Of a stretch of 64,000 bases of DNA, positions 8,401 to 21,035 are shown in pieces. The DNA is taken from positions 1-64,000 of the forward strand of contig JANQJV010000018.1 in assembly GCA_028281465.1 (NCBI GenBank). The letters are read 5' to 3'. The stretch is from Azospirillaceae bacterium. Lineage in GTDB: Bacteria; Pseudomonadota; Alphaproteobacteria; Azospirillales; Azospirillaceae. Each line of letters starts with the position of its first letter. Within the stretch, counting starts at the first letter, position 1. The position numbers and the translations under genes were made by a program. A model generated the notes under the pieces. The model made no database searches and was not told where the DNA came from. It worked only from the letters and a program-made list of their open reading frames with translations.

Positions 8401-8500
8401 ATGATACCCATGGCCCGCATGGATGACAGGTTCGGTTTCGGCGCTGAACGAGGAGCGCCGGCATCCCTGCCGGCTGGCCCGCCGCCATCTTGGCGGCCGG
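8401..8500 (+). repeat. Hairpin-rich repeat, copy 2
   Basis: Inverted partner of 11-110. The core at 8425-8500 matches copy 1 at 72 of 76 positions, and the outer part 8401-8424 matches more loosely. The palindromes of copy 1 are retained, including CCGCCA-TCT-TGGCGG. Differences in the outer part fall mostly at third codon positions of the shared minus-strand frame, a weak hint that the repeat contains or derives from coding sequence. Downstream of it, 8501-8728 holds nothing recognisable. Confidence 0.8.
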
Positions 8501-8728
8501 CGGCGGGGCGTGGGCCGGGCCGACGGGGCGTCGGCGCTCCGGGATGTGGCCACGACCCGCCCAGAGGTTCATCCTCTGCGGGACGGCGAAAGGAGGGCAC
8601 GCCGTCGAAAAGCCACCGTTTCGGTCATGGTGGGTCGGTCGAAAGGCCGGTGTGGGACTAGACAGTTATCTTTCGCCCATGAACCCTATTGCGGCCCGAC
8701 GACGGCGACTTGGTCGCGCGATGCCACC

Positions 8729-9331
8729 TCACCAGCCTCCCGTGGCCAGCCATCGGTCCAAATCGGCCAGTCGGTCGGCGCCCCAGAACGGCTCACCCTC
8801 GACAAGGAAGAACGGTGAACCGAAAACACCGCGGCTGATGGCATCATCCACGACGGCGCGCAACCGGTCTTTGACTGGGGCGCTTCGGCAGGCCTGATCG
8901 ATCTCGCCCGGATTCAGGCCATGCGCCGTCGACAGATCAGCCACGGCTTCGACCGTTTCCGGCGCTTCGCCGCGGCCCCAATGGGCGCGGAACACGTCTA
9001 TGGCCAACGTTCTGGCAAGATCGCTGCGTTCGGTCATCTCCAGCCAGTGGAACACCCGGGCCGGTATCAAGCTGTTCAACGGCATGGCGTCGGGCCACAC
9101 CAGCGGGAGACCGGCCGCGCGGGCACACCGAGCGACGTCGTGGCGCAGATACTCATCACGCATCGGCATGAGCATGGACGGCTTCATGCCGGTGACCTTG
9201 AAGACCGCGCCGAGCAGAATCGGCCGCCAAAGGACCAGCCTCCCATGGCGACGGCCCAGGTCATCAATGCGCGCCGACGCCAGGTAGGCATACGGCGAGG
9301 CGAAATCGAAGAAAAACTCGATTGGCTGCAT
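8729..9331 (-). CDS. 2-hydroxychromene-2-carboxylate isomerase family (DsbA-fold) protein
   Basis: This is a thioredoxin/DsbA-fold protein of about 200 residues of the HCCA isomerase/kappa GST type. It begins with IEFFFDFASPYAYLAS, where the serine of the SPY motif is the expected glutathione-activating residue, and ends with GVFGSPFFLVEGEPFWGADRL, the conserved cis-proline and substrate-side motif. HCCA isomerases act in naphthalene degradation, but most homologues outside such operons have an unknown glutathione-dependent role. No aromatic-degradation genes are nearby. An upstream GTG at 9346 is an alternative start. Confidence 0.85.
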   Translation of the reverse strand: MQPIEFFFDFASPYAYLASARIDDLGRRHGRLVLWRPILLGAVFKVTGMKPSMLMPMRDEYLRHDVARCARAAGLPLVWPDAMPLNSLIPARVFHWLEMTERSDLARTLAIDVFRAHWGRGEAPETVEAVADLSTAHGLNPGEIDQACRSAPVKDRLRAVVDDAISRGVFGSPFFLVEGEPFWGADRLADLDRWLATGGW

Positions 9332-9502
9332 GGGTCCAGTCTTCACCGCCTACCACTCCCATAGCGCCTGTCGCGCGTGCCACCATGATGTCGACGACCG
9401 ACCCGCGCCGAAGCGGCGCCCCACTCTCTAAAGACAGCCCGGCGCACGGCCACCGCCAACCCGCACCTTGCATACCGTGCGTGGTCCCTTTATTGTCAGT
9501 GG

Positions 9503-9530
9503 TTGATTAAGAACTCGGTAAGAATATGTA
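9503..9530 (+). promoter_or_regulatory. Possible sigma-70-type promoter for the 9579 gene
   Basis: TTGATT (9503-9508) and TATGTA (9525-9530) are separated by 16 bases in an AT-richer patch of an otherwise GC-rich gap, about 50 bases before the next start codon. No flagellar sigma-28 or sigma-54 element was recognised. The assignment rests only on sequence resemblance. Confidence 0.3.
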
Positions 9531-9578
9531 GGAGGGAGACGGGGTCTCTGCCGTCCACCCTTGGTGTTGGAGACCAAC

Positions 9579-9773
9579 ATGGAGATCAATGCGTCCGGCC
9601 TGCAGGCGTCCGCTGGGTTCGCGGCGCCCTTTCGGGTTCCTAGCGGTGGTGCGGTCGAAACCGCATCGGCCGAAGCGCCACCGCCGGAACAAACGCCTCC
9701 AGCTCCGGTTGCCAACCAACCGGTGGAGTCGGTGTCGGATGGGCGCGGGCAGCGCGTCGACATCGTGGTCTAG
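9579..9773 (+). CDS. Small hypothetical protein next to FlaG-like gene
   Basis: A 64-residue protein starting MEINASGLQAS with a GGAG ribosome binding site six bases upstream. The middle is rich in Ala, Pro and Glu and the tail is GRGQRVDIVV. Both this protein and the next one start with MEI and end in a short run of valines, which suggests a related pair. No domain is recognised. A role linked to the flagellar filament is inferred only from its FlaG-like neighbour. Confidence 0.55.
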   Translation: MEINASGLQASAGFAAPFRVPSGGAVETASAEAPPPEQTPPAPVANQPVESVSDGRGQRVDIVV

Positions 9774-9808
9774 CCATCTGATCCGCACTCGGCAGGACTC
9801 GTTGACCC

Positions 9809-10354
9809 ATGGAGATCCGGCCTCTCGTTTCGCCAGACATCACAAGTCGGCCCGCTGCCGAGCCGATCGGGCGTGCCGAGTCGTCGGAACGGCAGCCATC
9901 CATCATACGCGCCACGACAGCACCGGCGCCGGTCACCAGCCCGGTGCTTCGATATGACCAGGCGGCCGGTCTTGCTGTTCTCAAGTTCGTTGATGACGAG
10001 ACCGGCGAGGTAACCACACAGATTCCATCGGAACGGGTCGTGGAGCTGTACCGCCAGACTGGCTTCCGGCGAGCGACGGGTCGGGAGGATCTTGCCGAAA
10101 TGGCCGCTCTGCTGCCGACCCAAGAAGCGGTGCGCCTTGGGGCAATCCCGGCCAACATTTCCGCCGGCGGCCCGACTCCGGATGGTGGTCCGAGCAGGAT
10201 TGCTGGGGCGGCAGCGACCGGGCCTTCGAACAGTGGCGCGGCAGAGCTCGTCTCCGCATCGCGGCTTTCCTCGTCCGGCACGGCCGGATCAGCAAGTGCG
10301 GCACCCGGCGCATCGACACCGGGCCGTTCAGGTCGGGTGTCCGTCGTCGTCTGA
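9809..10354 (+). CDS. FlaG-like protein
   Basis: A 181-residue protein whose central part (about residues 48-82) carries RYDQAAGLAVLKFVDDETGE followed by a QIPSERVVELY stretch, the pattern of the FlaG family (a hydrophobic strand, D-x-E-T-G-E, then Q-I-P). FlaG proteins influence flagellar filament length in other bacteria. Here the FlaG core is followed by about 100 residues of low-complexity Ala/Ser/Gly/Pro sequence ending VSVVV, longer than a typical FlaG. It lies far from the main flagellar cluster at 34-45 kb. Its last 27 bases overlap the convergent glycosyltransferase gene. Confidence 0.6.
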   Translation: MEIRPLVSPDITSRPAAEPIGRAESSERQPSIIRATTAPAPVTSPVLRYDQAAGLAVLKFVDDETGEVTTQIPSERVVELYRQTGFRRATGREDLAEMAALLPTQEAVRLGAIPANISAGGPTPDGGPSRIAGAAATGPSNSGAAELVSASRLSSSGTAGSASAAPGASTPGRSGRVSVVV

Positions 10355-11596
10355 TTCAGCACGTCGGGCGACCCACGCAGCCAATCGTGCCAACGTCCTT
10401 GCCTGGTTGACCCGAAGGTCTTGCGCCAGCAGTCGGGCGGCTCGTGCAGCCTGTTCATGCCAACGTCGATCCAACAAGATAGCCAGCACGTCGTCCAGCA
10501 ACGCGACCCGATCCGAGGCGGTGACCGCCATCTCCATGGTCAGACGGTAGCCGGCCGAGCCGAACAGGCGCCAGGCATCACATGAGTCCGGACCGGCGAA
10601 CACGAACGGTCGGCCCAAACTGATTGCCGTCACCAGCTTCGACGGCAGGCATAGGTCGGCAGCAGCCGAAGTCAGGCTGACGAAATGCACATCAGCCTGA
10701 CGGAGGTCCTCATCCGCCAACCAGGACGACCACGAGATGTCCGGACATCCCGCGAGCGACCGCCGGAACGCCTCAGCTTTGGTGCCGGACACTGCGAAGT
10801 CGAACCGGATCGGCAGCCCGCGTTCGGTCGACCGCCGCACCAGTGCAACCAACGGCTCGGCGTCGTGCGCGGCCCCCATGGTGCCGGCATAGGCAACGGT
10901 CACCCTGCTGGCAAGCCGCGGTGACAACGGCCCCACCGAACCCGGGCCGGCCGTGATCATCCCGGACGGGAGCAGGAAGCACGGGCCGATTCCGCCGCGC
11001 AGCTCCGCTAGGCGGCGGGCCTGTCCGGCTCCCAGGCAGATTACAGCTCCGGGGCGCAGCCGGCGCCATAATGCAACAGCGAGGCGAAAGAGCGGATGGC
11101 GGTCTGAAATCACACCGGCCGCCGCAAACAGCGCCGGGTACACATCCATGCACCATTCCACCCAACAGGTGCCGTTTCGACGCCGCAAGGCCGCCACCGC
11201 GAGCGGCAGAAAGGGTGGATCGGTCAAGCAGATGACCACATCTGCCCAACGGCCTGCGGCCCACGCCAAACGGACAGCCAAATAGCCATCGATCAATACC
11301 CTGAACCACCCCGCCGCCGGACCGCGCGCGCCAGCGATGCGCCGAAGCGTGACGGATCGGACGGCGACATCCGTGGCCGGCGCCTGGGGCCGGTAACACG
11401 CCGTCGTGGCGTAAAGACGAATGGACGCCTCTGGCAGCGCCTGAGCCAGGGCCTGAGCCGCGGCAGCCATGGCGATACCGGTCGGGGCGGCGTCCGGCGG
11501 GGCATAGCGGTTGACCAGCGCAATGCGCAGCGCCCTGCGACGTTTCCGGCAGTGCCCGTTGTGAGTGACGTCACATGTTGGTGTAGTTGGGACCAC
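10328..11596 (-). CDS. Glycosyltransferase, group 1 (GT4-like)
   Basis: This is a predicted cytoplasmic or peripheral glycosyltransferase of about 420 residues with a GT-B layout. The N-terminal ALRIALVNRYAPPDAAPTG resembles the nucleotide-fold start of WbuB-like GT4 enzymes, and VTVAYAGTMGAAHDAEPLV begins the C-terminal domain. A later stretch, CLPSKLVTAISLGRPFVFAG, matches the acceptor/nucleotide-sugar loop (P-S-K-x-x-x-x-x-x-x-G-R-P). The start is unclear: the conserved protein begins just after the ETF-QO stop without an ATG, so a GTG inside the end of that gene (11596) is given; a rare CTG closer in is possible. Acceptor and sugar are unknown. Confidence 0.7.
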   Translation of the reverse strand: MVPTTPTCDVTHNGHCRKRRRALRIALVNRYAPPDAAPTGIAMAAAAQALAQALPEASIRLYATTACYRPQAPATDVAVRSVTLRRIAGARGPAAGWFRVLIDGYLAVRLAWAAGRWADVVICLTDPPFLPLAVAALRRRNGTCWVEWCMDVYPALFAAAGVISDRHPLFRLAVALWRRLRPGAVICLGAGQARRLAELRGGIGPCFLLPSGMITAGPGSVGPLSPRLASRVTVAYAGTMGAAHDAEPLVALVRRSTERGLPIRFDFAVSGTKAEAFRRSLAGCPDISWSSWLADEDLRQADVHFVSLTSAAADLCLPSKLVTAISLGRPFVFAGPDSCDAWRLFGSAGYRLTMEMAVTASDRVALLDDVLAILLDRRWHEQAARAARLLAQDLRVNQARTLARLAAWVARRAESDDDGHPT

Positions 11597-13208
11597 CGCC
11601 GCCTTCGGGAACCACCCAATTGATGTTCTGCGTCGGATCCTTGATGTCGCAGGTCTTGCAATGCACACAATTTGTGGCATTTATCTGCAGACGGGGATTG
11701 CCATGCTCCCCTTCTCGGACGATTTCATAGACACCGGCAGGGCAATAATATTGCTCTGGTGCGTTGTAGACAGCCAGGTTAACGGCGATTGGAACATCCC
11801 GGTTGCGCAGCATCAAATGGCACGGCTGGTTTTCTTCGTGGTTCGTCCCCGAGAGATAGATCGAAGACAACAGATCGAAGCTGACCACACCGTCCGGCTT
11901 TGGATAGTCGATCGGTCGCGCCTGCACCGCGGGCTTCAAAGTCTGGTGGTCGGCCTTGTGGTGTCGCAGAGTCCACGGCGCCCGGCCGCGCAGCACATAG
12001 GAATCGAAGCCAGCATAGGCCAATGCTGGAAACAGGCTAAAGCGGAACGCCGGCCGGATATTTCGCACAGCGTGCAGTTCTGGCCACAACCAACTCTGGC
12101 GTAGCGCGCTCGGATAACCCACCACCTCGCCACGGCCGTCGCCATCAAACAGATGGTCGATCAACGCGTCGGCTGCGACCATACCTGACTTCATGGCCGT
12201 GTGGGTGCCTTTGATCTTCGGCACGTTGAGGAAACCAGCCGCATCCCCGACGATCAACCCGCCCGGCATGGTCAGCTTGGGGAGGGACTGCAGGCCGCCC
12301 TCAGTCAATGTCCGGGCACCATAGGCGACGCGCCGGCCGCCCTCGAACAGCGGACGGATTTTCGGGTGAGTCTTGAACCGTTGGAATTCCTGGAAAGGCG
12401 ACAAATAGGGGTTCTCATAGTCGAGGCCGACCACAAACCCCACCGCCACCTGGTTATCGACCATGTGATAGAGGAACGACCCGCCATAGGTCTTACTGTC
12501 CAGTGGCCAACCAATGGTATGCATCACCTCGCCCGGCCGATGCTTGGCCTGGTCGATGTCCCAAATCTCCTTGACCCCCAGACCATAGGTCTGGGGGTCA
12601 GCCTCGGCCCTGAGCGCAAAGCGCTCGATCACCATCTTGGTCAGGGATCCATGGCAGCCCTCGGCAAACACGGTTTGTTTTGCTCGGAGTTCTACACCAG
12701 CCGTGTGTGCCGGGGTCGGCGTGCCGTCCCGGCCGATGCCCATGTCGCCCGTGGCAACGCCACACACCGCCGCACAGTCATCATACAATACCTCAGCCCC
12801 GGCAAAGCCGGCGTAAATCTCAACACCCAAGGCTTCCGCCTGTTCCGCCAGCCAGCGGCCCAGAGTCCCGACGCTCATGATGTAGTTGCCGCGGTTGTGC
12901 ATCTGTGGCGGGGTCGGCATCGGGATGGCAAGGGTCTGGGTGAGAAAGTGGAAATGGTCGCGCGTGGCGGCTGCCATGTCTGGCGGTTGCCGGTCGCGCC
13001 AGTCGGGGAACAATTCGGAGAGCGCCCGTGGTTCGATCACGGCACCAGACAGCAGGTGAGACCCGACCTCCGACCCTTTTTCGATCACGCACACCGTGAC
13101 GTCGCGGTCTTTCAGTAACGCCTGCTGCTTAAGCCGAATTGCCGCGGACAGACCGGCCGGACCGGCCCCGACCACAACGACATCGTACTCCATCACCTCC
13201 CGTTCCAT
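11571..13208 (-). CDS. Electron transfer flavoprotein-ubiquinone oxidoreductase
   Basis: ETF-QO passes electrons from electron transfer flavoprotein, and so from fatty-acid and amino-acid dehydrogenases, to ubiquinone at the inner membrane. The 545-residue protein has the FAD-binding motif VVVVGAGPAGLSAAIRL near the N-terminus, GAVIEPRALSELFPDW, AEGCHGSLTK, a second flavin segment GLIVGDAAGFLNVPKIKG, and at the C-terminus a 4Fe-4S ferredoxin region containing QINATNCVHCKTCDIKDP. The ATG at 13208 is preferred over 13265 because the flavin fold starts soon after it and a GAGG precedes it. ETF itself is not encoded nearby. Confidence 0.95.
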   Translation of the reverse strand: MEREVMEYDVVVVGAGPAGLSAAIRLKQQALLKDRDVTVCVIEKGSEVGSHLLSGAVIEPRALSELFPDWRDRQPPDMAAATRDHFHFLTQTLAIPMPTPPQMHNRGNYIMSVGTLGRWLAEQAEALGVEIYAGFAGAEVLYDDCAAVCGVATGDMGIGRDGTPTPAHTAGVELRAKQTVFAEGCHGSLTKMVIERFALRAEADPQTYGLGVKEIWDIDQAKHRPGEVMHTIGWPLDSKTYGGSFLYHMVDNQVAVGFVVGLDYENPYLSPFQEFQRFKTHPKIRPLFEGGRRVAYGARTLTEGGLQSLPKLTMPGGLIVGDAAGFLNVPKIKGTHTAMKSGMVAADALIDHLFDGDGRGEVVGYPSALRQSWLWPELHAVRNIRPAFRFSLFPALAYAGFDSYVLRGRAPWTLRHHKADHQTLKPAVQARPIDYPKPDGVVSFDLLSSIYLSGTNHEENQPCHLMLRNRDVPIAVNLAVYNAPEQYYCPAGVYEIVREGEHGNPRLQINATNCVHCKTCDIKDPTQNINWVVPEGGGGPNYTNM

Positions 13209-13397
13209 GCCCCGTCCTCTTACCCCCGCCGTCACTGAACGACCCGGTCGCACCACACCCCGCACTGGCCGTATCTTGGGTCGGAGTCAAAGCTAACGGC
13301 TCGCCGGCACCTTGTCGATGCCGGCGGAATTGCCGATGAGACCGGCGGGGCCGCGGCATAACCGTCACCCGTCCACCAGTCCCCGGAGACTTCCGCA

Positions 13398-14258
13398 ATG
13401 TCGGACATCCGATCGACCGAGTCGCTCCGTTCGCTCCTTGCCATGCTGCAATGGCAGGTCGATCTGGGTGTGGACGAAACCATCGCACCGGCAGCGCAGG
13501 ACTGGCGCATCGCGTGGGCTGCAGCCGACACCGACCGGGCGGGACAGATGACGGCCGACACCGACACGGTCCGGACCGTGTCGCGCCGGGCGCCGCCGGT
13601 GGTTGCGGTTGTGCCGGACAGACCAGCCGCCACACCGCTGCTCGCCGAGCCAGTGGCACAGGTGACACCGGATCTGCGCGCGGTCGACACACTCGCGGCC
13701 CTTGCCGAGTCGCTTCGTACGTTCGATGGATGTACGCTGAAGTACAGCGCAACCAACCTGGTCTTTGCGGACGGAAATCCTAATTCCGGTGTCATGCTCA
13801 TCGGAGAAGCGCCTGGAGAGGATGAAGATCGGCAAGGTCGGCCTTTCGTGGGACCAAGCGGCCGGCTACTCGACCGCATGCTCACCGGCATCGGCCTCGA
13901 CCGTGCCACGGTCTACATTACCAACATTCTGCCATGGCGCCCCCCCGGCAACCGCAGCCCAACGCAAGCCGAAATTTCCGCGTGCCTGCCCTTCTTGGAA
14001 CGACACATCACCCTTGTCGCGCCGAGACTGATCGTCAGCCTTGGTGGCACGGCCGCAAAAACCCTGTTGGGGCGCCACGAGGGGGTGACCCGTCTGCGCG
14101 GCCGGCACTACGAATACTCGCTGCAAGGCGACGCCCGCACGGTCCCGGTGTTGGTGACCTTTCATCCCGCCTATCTGCTCCGATCGCCGGCCCGCAAGCG
14201 CGACGCCTGGCTCGATATGATCCTATTGAAGAGACTATTGTCGGAACGATTGCCGTGA
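13398..14258 (+). CDS. Uracil-DNA glycosylase, family 4/5 type
   Basis: This enzyme removes uracil from DNA after cytosine deamination. Residues about 130-280 contain the family motifs GEAPGEDEDRQGRPFVGPSG, YITNILPWRPPGNRSPT and FHPAYLLRSPARK. Family 4 enzymes hold a 4Fe-4S cluster on four cysteines; here one is seen at DGCTLKYSATNLVF and another in ISACLPFLERH, so fewer than four are obvious and the cluster is uncertain. The first 110 residues are a poorly conserved extension, common in alphaproteobacterial members. An intrinsic terminator follows the stop. Confidence 0.85.
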   Translation: MSDIRSTESLRSLLAMLQWQVDLGVDETIAPAAQDWRIAWAAADTDRAGQMTADTDTVRTVSRRAPPVVAVVPDRPAATPLLAEPVAQVTPDLRAVDTLAALAESLRTFDGCTLKYSATNLVFADGNPNSGVMLIGEAPGEDEDRQGRPFVGPSGRLLDRMLTGIGLDRATVYITNILPWRPPGNRSPTQAEISACLPFLERHITLVAPRLIVSLGGTAAKTLLGRHEGVTRLRGRHYEYSLQGDARTVPVLVTFHPAYLLRSPARKRDAWLDMILLKRLLSERLP

Positions 14259-14285
14259 AACCCACTACGGGTTTGTTTTTGTTTG
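14258..14285 (+). terminator. Rho-independent terminator after the uracil-DNA glycosylase gene
   Basis: AAACCC (14258-14263), a five-base loop and GGGTTT (14269-14274) form a short hairpin directly followed by GTTTTTGTTTG. It starts in the last base of the stop codon. The T-rich run is clear in this GC-rich genome; the stem is short. Confidence 0.65.
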
Positions 14286-14369
14286 TTCTTCCATGTCAAT
14301 ACGGCAACACACCGGTGCGCTGAAGAGTCCGTACTTGCCCTGTACGATAGTCTGCGATATTCCCGAAAA

Positions 14370-16493
14370 ATGCCGTTTGAAGCCGATACCCTCGGAATGA
14401 TGTTTGGTCCGCGACGCAACGTGCTAGCTGCCGGTCTTGCCCTGTTGGCACTGTGTGCGCTAACGGGCTCGCATGGATTATCGTCCTTGCCGCCACCCTC
14501 CGTGCCACTGACGGAGGCCAGGACGAGCGCGTCGGCAGACACCGCTGCGCCGTCGGTTGCCGGCGTGCAGGCGGCGTGGACGACCCCCCGACACCGGCAA
14601 CCACCCGATCCTTTGAACAGGCCGCCGGCAGGGACAGCATCGGTTTCGATGGCCACTCCGGCTCCCGAGACGCCAGCGCCAGACGCGAGTCCGGCTGGAG
14701 CTGAGATGACGGCGGGAGCCGTTGCCACGCCGGCCGCCCCGTCGCGACCAGCGCCGCCGCCTGTCACCTTCGACTTCGCGACCCTGCGGTTCGACGGCGC
14801 GGATTTGCCACGCCTGCACCTGAGTGAGCGGGATGCGCGCCTCTACCGGCAGATCTTGGCGGTGCAGCGGTTGGGCCAGTGGACGGAGGCGGATCGGGCC
14901 ATCGCCGACCTTGACGATCTCCGGTTGCTCGGCGTCGTGCGCCGTGAGCGGCTTTTACACCCGACGGCTTACCGGTCGCGATTCGATGAGTTGTTCCAGT
15001 GGCTGCAACTCTACGGCGACCATCCGGGTGCCGATCGTATCTACCGTTTGGCTCAGCGGCGGCGCTCTGCCGGAGAGCCGGCACCACCAGCGCCACATCG
15101 GGCCATCCCTTTGCGCGGCAGTCTGGAAACCGAGGCCATGCGCGCTGCCGTTTCGGTCGCACCGCCCGGTCGGGCCAGACGGCCAATGGCCGGCGGCAAT
15201 AGTGCGGCGGCCCAGCGGATCGACCGTTTGCTGCGCGATGGCAAACCCGGCCAAGCGTTGAAGCTCCTCGGCGACGCCCAATTCGGCGGCCGGCTGGCAC
15301 CGGCCGAATACGACACGTTGCGCAGCGACGTGGCGGCCTATTTTTTCTTCGATGGCAACCTGTCCTCAGCACAGGCTTTGGCCAGAGCCAGCGCCAAGCG
15401 ATCCGGTGACCGGGTGCCCTACGCGCATTGGATCGCCGGTCTTGCCGCCTGGCGCCAGGGCGCTGCGGGCGATGCTGCCCGGCATTTTGAATCGATGGCG
15501 GCCAACCCAGGGCTACCACCAAGAACAGCGGCGGCGGCGGCCTACTGGACCGGACACAGCCTGGACGCTGCCAAACGGCCAGTGGATGCTGGAACCTGGT
15601 TCGAAGCGGCAGCACGCTATTCGCGCACCTTCTACGGACTGCTGGCGGCCCATAGTCTGGAGGCGGAGACGGGGCTGCGGTGGGCCTTGCCCGAGCTGAC
15701 GGCCCGACATGTGCGCCACCTGATGACCGTACCGGGCAGTGAACGGGCCCTGCTGTTGCTGCAGGTGCACGAGTTCGACCTGGCCGAGGAAGAGTTGCGT
15801 CGCATTCACCCTGGTGACGACGCGTTGCTGGCAGAGGCGCTCATTGCCTTGGCCAATGAGATCGGTCTGCCGGCCCTGGGGTTGCAACTGGGCAATGCCC
15901 TGCCGACACCGGACGGCAATACCTACGATGGCGTGCTCTATCCATTGCCACATTGGCAACCGTACAACGGCTTCGCCCTTGACAAGGCCCTGGTGTTTGC
16001 GTTCGTTCGGCAAGAGTCCCGATTCGAACCCAACGCGGTCAGCTACCGCGGTGCCACCGGTCTGATGCAATTAATGCCGGCGACGGCCCGATACGTTCTC
16101 GAAGAACACGATGATCTCGCTGAGACCGGTCTGGACCGGCTGGTCGATCCGGAGATCAACCTGGCCTTGGGCCAAAGCTATATCCAGCAGTTGCTGCGGC
16201 ATCACCGCATTTCCGACAACCTGATTTACTTGTCTGCCGCGTATAATGCTGGACCATCTAATCTGACGCGGTGGCGGCAGCGGTTGGCGGGCGTGGATGA
16301 TCCGGTCACATTCATCGAGAGCATTCCCTTCGGCCAGACCCGGGTGTTCGTCAAGCGCATCTTGAGCAATTTCTGGATCTATCGCATGCGCCTCGGACAA
16401 ATCCCAGACTCCCTCGCCGCCATTGCCGATGGTGGCTGGCCCTTGTACCGTGCCGTGGATTCCTACACCGCGCAGGTTGCAGACCGTGGCTGA
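14370..16493 (+). CDS. Soluble lytic transglycosylase (SLT family)
   Basis: A periplasmic enzyme that cleaves the MurNAc-GlcNAc bond of peptidoglycan to give 1,6-anhydro ends. The N-terminus has a signal segment ([18 protein letters not shown]), followed by a low-complexity Ala/Pro linker and a long superhelical alpha-domain (about residues 130-500). The catalytic SLT domain is at the C-terminus: [19 protein letters not shown] contains the catalytic Glu of the ES motif, followed by [16 protein letters not shown] and [16 protein letters not shown]. Starts at 14283, 14370 or 14397/14400 are all possible; none has a strong ribosome binding site. It overlaps moaB by eight bases. Confidence 0.9.
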   Translation: MPFEADTLGMMFGPRRNVLAAGLALLALCALTGSHGLSSLPPPSVPLTEARTSASADTAAPSVAGVQAAWTTPRHRQPPDPLNRPPAGTASVSMATPAPETPAPDASPAGAEMTAGAVATPAAPSRPAPPPVTFDFATLRFDGADLPRLHLSERDARLYRQILAVQRLGQWTEADRAIADLDDLRLLGVVRRERLLHPTAYRSRFDELFQWLQLYGDHPGADRIYRLAQRRRSAGEPAPPAPHRAIPLRGSLETEAMRAAVSVAPPGRARRPMAGGNSAAAQRIDRLLRDGKPGQALKLLGDAQFGGRLAPAEYDTLRSDVAAYFFFDGNLSSAQALARASAKRSGDRVPYAHWIAGLAAWRQGAAGDAARHFESMAANPGLPPRTAAAAAYWTGHSLDAAKRPVDAGTWFEAAARYSRTFYGLLAAHSLEAETGLRWALPELTARHVRHLMTVPGSERALLLLQVHEFDLAEEELRRIHPGDDALLAEALIALANEIGLPALGLQLGNALPTPDGNTYDGVLYPLPHWQPYNGFALDKALVFAFVRQESRFEPNAVSYRGATGLMQLMPATARYVLEEHDDLAETGLDRLVDPEINLALGQSYIQQLLRHHRISDNLIYLSAAYNAGPSNLTRWRQRLAGVDDPVTFIESIPFGQTRVFVKRILSNFWIYRMRLGQIPDSLAAIADGGWPLYRAVDSYTAQVADRG

Positions 16494-17019
16494 AGCCAGG
16501 CCCTTCGTTCCCGTATCCATCGGCGTGCTGACTATTTCTGACAGCCGCACGATCGAAACCGATACCTCGGGCGGTTTGCTCGTCGACCGGTTGACAACGG
16601 CGGGCCACAGGCTGGCTGCCCGAGCCCTGGTGCGCGATGACATCACGGCCATCGTTGCGCAAATCCGCGCTTGGGTCGAAACACCGGACATCGACGTGGT
16701 CTTGAGCACGGGCGGCACGGGCGTCACCGGTCGCGACGTGACGCCTGAAGCGTTGCGCCAGGTTCTCGACAAAGAAATCCCAGGTTTCGGCGAGTTGTTC
16801 CGGTGGCTCAGTTTCGCCAACATCGGAACGTCGACGATCCAGAGCCGGGCGCTGGCGGGCGTGGCCAATGGAACTTACCTGTTTGCATTGCCCGGGTCGC
16901 CCGGTGCCTGTCGGGATGCCTGGGACAACATTCTGGTACACCAGTTGGATTATCGTCACCGTCCATGCAACTTTGTCGAATTGATGCCTCGGTTGACGGA
17001 ATCGGTCCCGACAGCATGA
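16486..17019 (+). CDS. moaB: Molybdenum cofactor biosynthesis protein MoaB/Mog family
   Basis: A 177-residue MoCF-fold protein that adenylates molybdopterin or a related step in molybdenum cofactor formation. It has [20 protein letters not shown] at the start, [17 protein letters not shown] (the nucleotide/pterin-binding motif) and [18 protein letters not shown]. It begins with GTG inside the end of the transglycosylase gene, suggesting coupling. MoaB and Mog cannot be separated with certainty by eye; length and motifs fit MoaB. No other moa or moe genes are nearby. Confidence 0.88.
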   Translation: MAEARPFVPVSIGVLTISDSRTIETDTSGGLLVDRLTTAGHRLAARALVRDDITAIVAQIRAWVETPDIDVVLSTGGTGVTGRDVTPEALRQVLDKEIPGFGELFRWLSFANIGTSTIQSRALAGVANGTYLFALPGSPGACRDAWDNILVHQLDYRHRPCNFVELMPRLTESVPTA

Positions 17020-17101
17020 AGTCTAGCATGCGGGATCACCGTGAGCAGCCGCATGGCCACGCCGCACACACACACTCGGTTGCCCTGGGTCGCGACGGGA
17101 C

Positions 17102-17677
17102 GTGACCGATCAATCGCCGTCACGCCGACCACCGGCACCGGTCGACCGCACACGACTGGAACACGTGGCATGGCACTATCTGAGCCGATTCGACGCCTCG
17201 GCCGAGCGCTTGCGGCGCGTGTTGGTACGCCACATCCAGCGGTCATCGGTCCTGCACGGAACCGATCCAGCGACGGCAACCCGTTGGGTCGATGACCTGG
17301 TCGACCGTCTGACCAGCCTCGGCTATCTGGATGATGCGGGCTATTCGGCCCGCCGGGCGCAACGCCTACGCCAGCGCGGTGCATCGGCCCGCATGGTTCG
17401 CATCCGCTTGCAGCAGGACGGCGTGCCACCCGCGCTGATCGATCGGGCCGTTGCCGACTCCGCTGACACCGCCGCCGATGCCGATGCCGATGGATCGGCC
17501 AACTCGGACCTGGTCGCGGCCTGGGCCCTGGCGCGACGGCGGCGGCTGGGCCCATTTCGGCGCCCAAGCGACCGGAGCCACAACCGCCGTCGTGATCTGG
17601 CGGCATTGGCACGGGTTGGTTTCACCTCCGATGTGGCGATTGCCGTGATCGATGCCGACATCGACACGGACGGCTAG
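17102..17677 (+). CDS. recX: Regulatory protein RecX
   Basis: RecX binds RecA filaments and modulates recombination and SOS induction. The 191-residue, Arg-rich helical protein shows the three-helix repeats of the family: ARHYLS-like AWHYLSRFDASAERLRRVLV, LTSLGYLDDAGYSARRAQRL and ARMVRIRLQQDGVPPALID. The sequence is divergent from better-known RecX proteins but pattern and length fit. It starts with GTG. recA is not in the window; instead the queuosine operon begins 11 bases downstream. Confidence 0.75.
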   Translation: MTDQSPSRRPPAPVDRTRLEHVAWHYLSRFDASAERLRRVLVRHIQRSSVLHGTDPATATRWVDDLVDRLTSLGYLDDAGYSARRAQRLRQRGASARMVRIRLQQDGVPPALIDRAVADSADTAADADADGSANSDLVAAWALARRRRLGPFRRPSDRSHNRRRDLAALARVGFTSDVAIAVIDADIDTDG

Positions 17678-17688
17678 GTCCCCACGGC

Positions 17689-21025
<3,337 letters not shown>

Positions 21026-21035
21026 TCGATCGGGT

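Noticed and set aside
7581-8600. 339-residue minus-strand frame from repeat copy 2 across ureA into ureD
   Set aside because: Most of it is antisense to ureA and ureD. Only the part at 8290-8430 looks protein-like, which is noted under the repeat.
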